From: Lachnospiraceae bacterium
GTDB lineage: Bacteria > Bacillota > Clostridia > Lachnospirales > Lachnospiraceae
DNA length: 5,181 bases
Direction: 5' to 3'
Assembly: GCA_017476305.1 (NCBI GenBank)
Contig: JAFVAA010000484.1
Span: 1 to 5,181, forward strand
In this document: piece after piece, positions 3,761 to 5,181 of the stretch
How the letters are laid out: each line of letters starts with the position of its first letter
How positions within the stretch are numbered: the stretch's first letter is position 1
Notes under the pieces: generated by a model
Seen by the model: only the letters and a program-made list of their open reading frames with translations
What the model was told of the DNA's origin: nothing
The model's database searches: none
Made by a program: the position numbers and the translations under genes

Positions 3761-5181
3761 ATGAGAGAACACATCTATAAAGCTGCCATCTACGTTAGAC
3801 TTTCTAAGGAAGATGGTGATGTTGCTGATGCAAAAAAAGCGGAGAGCAACAGTATTTCAAATCAGAAATCCCTGATATTAAATTTCCTGAAGGACAAAAA
3901 AGACATACAGGTTGTTTCTGTGCGCGAGGATGACGGGTACAGCGGATCGAATTTTGACCGCCCCGGGTTTCAGATGATGATGCAGGATGTCAAGGACGGC
4001 AAGGTGGACTGCATCGTGGTAAAGGATCTGAGCCGTTTCGGGAGGGAGTACATTGATTCCGGGCGATACATAGAGAGATTATTCCCGGCTCTCGGTGTGC
4101 GGTTCATAGCGATCAATGACAACTATGACAGCCTGAACCGTAATGACCAATCGGCAGAGATCGTGATCCCGTTCAAGAACCTGATCAATGACGCATACTG
4201 CCGTGACATCAGCATAAAGATCCGCAGCCACTTGGAGGTAAAGCGGCAGAACGGTGAATATGTTGGGAATTACTGCCCCTATGGGTACAAGAAATCACCC
4301 GCCGACCACAATGTCATCATACCGGACGAGTTTGCCGGGCATGTGGTGCAGGACATCTTCAAGTGGATCAAGTCGGGCATGAGCCTTGACAGTATCAGCA
4401 GGCGGCTGAACACCATGGGAATATCCTCGCCCATGGAATATAAGATAGAGTGCGGCATCAATTACAAAAACGCATTCAAGAGACAGGACAGGGCACAGTG
4501 GGCGGCAACGGCGGTGCGCCGGATCGCCACTAATCCGATCTATACCGGGACATTGATACAGGGGAGGTTTACCACACCGAACCACAAGATCAAGACCGTG
4601 GTGATGAAGGATAAGGAAAAGTGGGCGGTAGTAGAGGATAACCATGAGGCGCTGGTGAGCGAGAGGGACTTCCGGATCGTGCAGAGACTTCTTCAGACAG
4701 ATATGCGGACAGCACCCTCACAAAAGACGGTCTACACCCTGTCCGGCATAGCGGTCTGCGCTGATTGCGGCAGCCTGATGACACGTAAATGCTCCACGGT
4801 GGGCGGCAAGAAATACGCCTACTATATGTGTTCCAACAACAAGAATTTCAAAAAATGTACGCCCCACCGTATCCGTGAGGATATTTTGGAAAAGCAGGTG
4901 CTCGGTTCCCTTCAGGAGCTGGTACCGGAACTGATCGAGGCGGACGAGATCGTAAAGCAGGCGGGGCAGCTACGCAACAACAGCATTGACCTAAAGAAGA
5001 TACAGGAACGGATTGCCGCCAATGAGGAGGAGATCAACCGGCATAACCGGATGCTCGTTTCACTCTATGAGGACTACAAGGACGGCGTGGTGGAGCGTGA
5101 GGACTTTATCCTGATCAAAGAAAACTTTGAATTAAAGAAGAAAGAGGCTGAGCTGGCGATCCGCAGCCTTCAGGAAGATGC
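3761..5181 (+). CDS. Large serine recombinase (TnpX/TndX-type site-specific integrase), 3'-truncated by window edge
   Basis: The ATG at 3761 follows AAAGGAG (3745-3751) with 9 nt spacing; 473 residues are visible and no stop is reached. The N-terminal resolvase domain has IYVRLSKED with the nucleophile Ser15, then EDDGYSGSNFDRPGF (56-70) and VVKDLSRFGRE (86-96) with the conserved arginines 92 and 95. A recombinase domain follows from about residue 170 (CPYGYKKS, then a helix-rich stretch SMSLDSI-like to NPIYTG). A zinc ribbon uses C333, C336, C357 and C366, and a charged coiled coil begins near residue 405 and runs off the edge. By family knowledge it joins two different attachment sites through a Ser-linked double-strand intermediate to integrate or excise the element. 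All catalytic residues seen are intact. It is separated by 190 bp from the operon upstream and likely has its own promoter. Confidence 0.96.
   Translation, partial: MREHIYKAAIYVRLSKEDGDVADAKKAESNSISNQKSLILNFLKDKKDIQVVSVREDDGYSGSNFDRPGFQMMMQDVKDGKVDCIVVKDLSRFGREYIDSGRYIERLFPALGVRFIAINDNYDSLNRNDQSAEIVIPFKNLINDAYCRDISIKIRSHLEVKRQNGEYVGNYCPYGYKKSPADHNVIIPDEFAGHVVQDIFKWIKSGMSLDSISRRLNTMGISSPMEYKIECGINYKNAFKRQDRAQWAATAVRRIATNPIYTGTLIQGRFTTPNHKIKTVVMKDKEKWAVVEDNHEALVSERDFRIVQRLLQTDMRTAPSQKTVYTLSGIAVCADCGSLMTRKCSTVGGKKYAYYMCSNNKNFKKCTPHRIREDILEKQVLGSLQELVPELIEADEIVKQAGQLRNNSIDLKKIQERIAANEEEINRHNRMLVSLYEDYKDGVVEREDFILIKENFELKKKEAELAIRSLQED

Noticed and set aside
1..5181. CRISPR array, tRNA, rRNA or insertion-sequence transposase
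   Set aside because: No regular spacer-repeat pattern, no cloverleaf or rRNA sequence (only the boxA-like motif), and no IS transposase frame were seen; the only recombinase is the large serine enzyme.

Overview
The window looks like the regulatory and integration end of an integrative/mobilisable element from a gut-type Clostridia host (Lachnospiraceae/Ruminococcaceae-like). That host assignment is an inference. It rests on purine-rich ribosome-binding sites, a large serine recombinase of the TnpX/TndX type, a TnpW-like small protein and phage-style repressors. No database search was possible.

Left part (1-1330). A LexA/CI-like S24 repressor, read on the minus strand and cut off by the window edge, is divergent from a 71-residue cysteine-rich (zinc-ribbon-like) protein on the plus strand. 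Each has a recognisable promoter in the 179-bp space between them, and a small palindrome covers the -35 box of the repressor promoter. A strong rho-independent terminator (1196-1250) closes the small-protein transcript. Region 1095-1195 has minor hairpins and no credible gene.

Middle part (1331-2323). A small XRE/HTH_3 regulator (1331-1687) is followed by about 636 bp without a convincing ORF. This stretch is full of complementary segments. It begins with two mutually exclusive hairpins and a possible promoter. Next come a short hairpin and a boxA-like motif in the order seen in rRNA leaders, then about 400 nt that fold into many local helices. I interpret it as a long structured RNA, either a leader or a stand-alone ncRNA, ahead of the next operon. 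It is the best candidate here for something undescribed.

Right part (2324-5181). Three overlapping genes form a compact operon, with both overlaps exactly 14 nt: a 203-residue acidic-tailed protein whose N-terminal half resembles a resolvase catalytic fold without its catalytic residues, a MazF/PemK-family toxin, and a 78-residue TnpW-like protein. An AT-rich, palindrome-dense spacer with a 14-bp-arm inverted repeat precedes a large serine recombinase, whose 3' end lies outside the window. The spacer is a candidate attachment site and/or recombinase operator.

Working model (inference): the S24 repressor and the XRE protein control the element's lysogeny-like state, the long leader controls entry into the toxin operon, the MazF module helps maintain the element, and the recombinase moves it.
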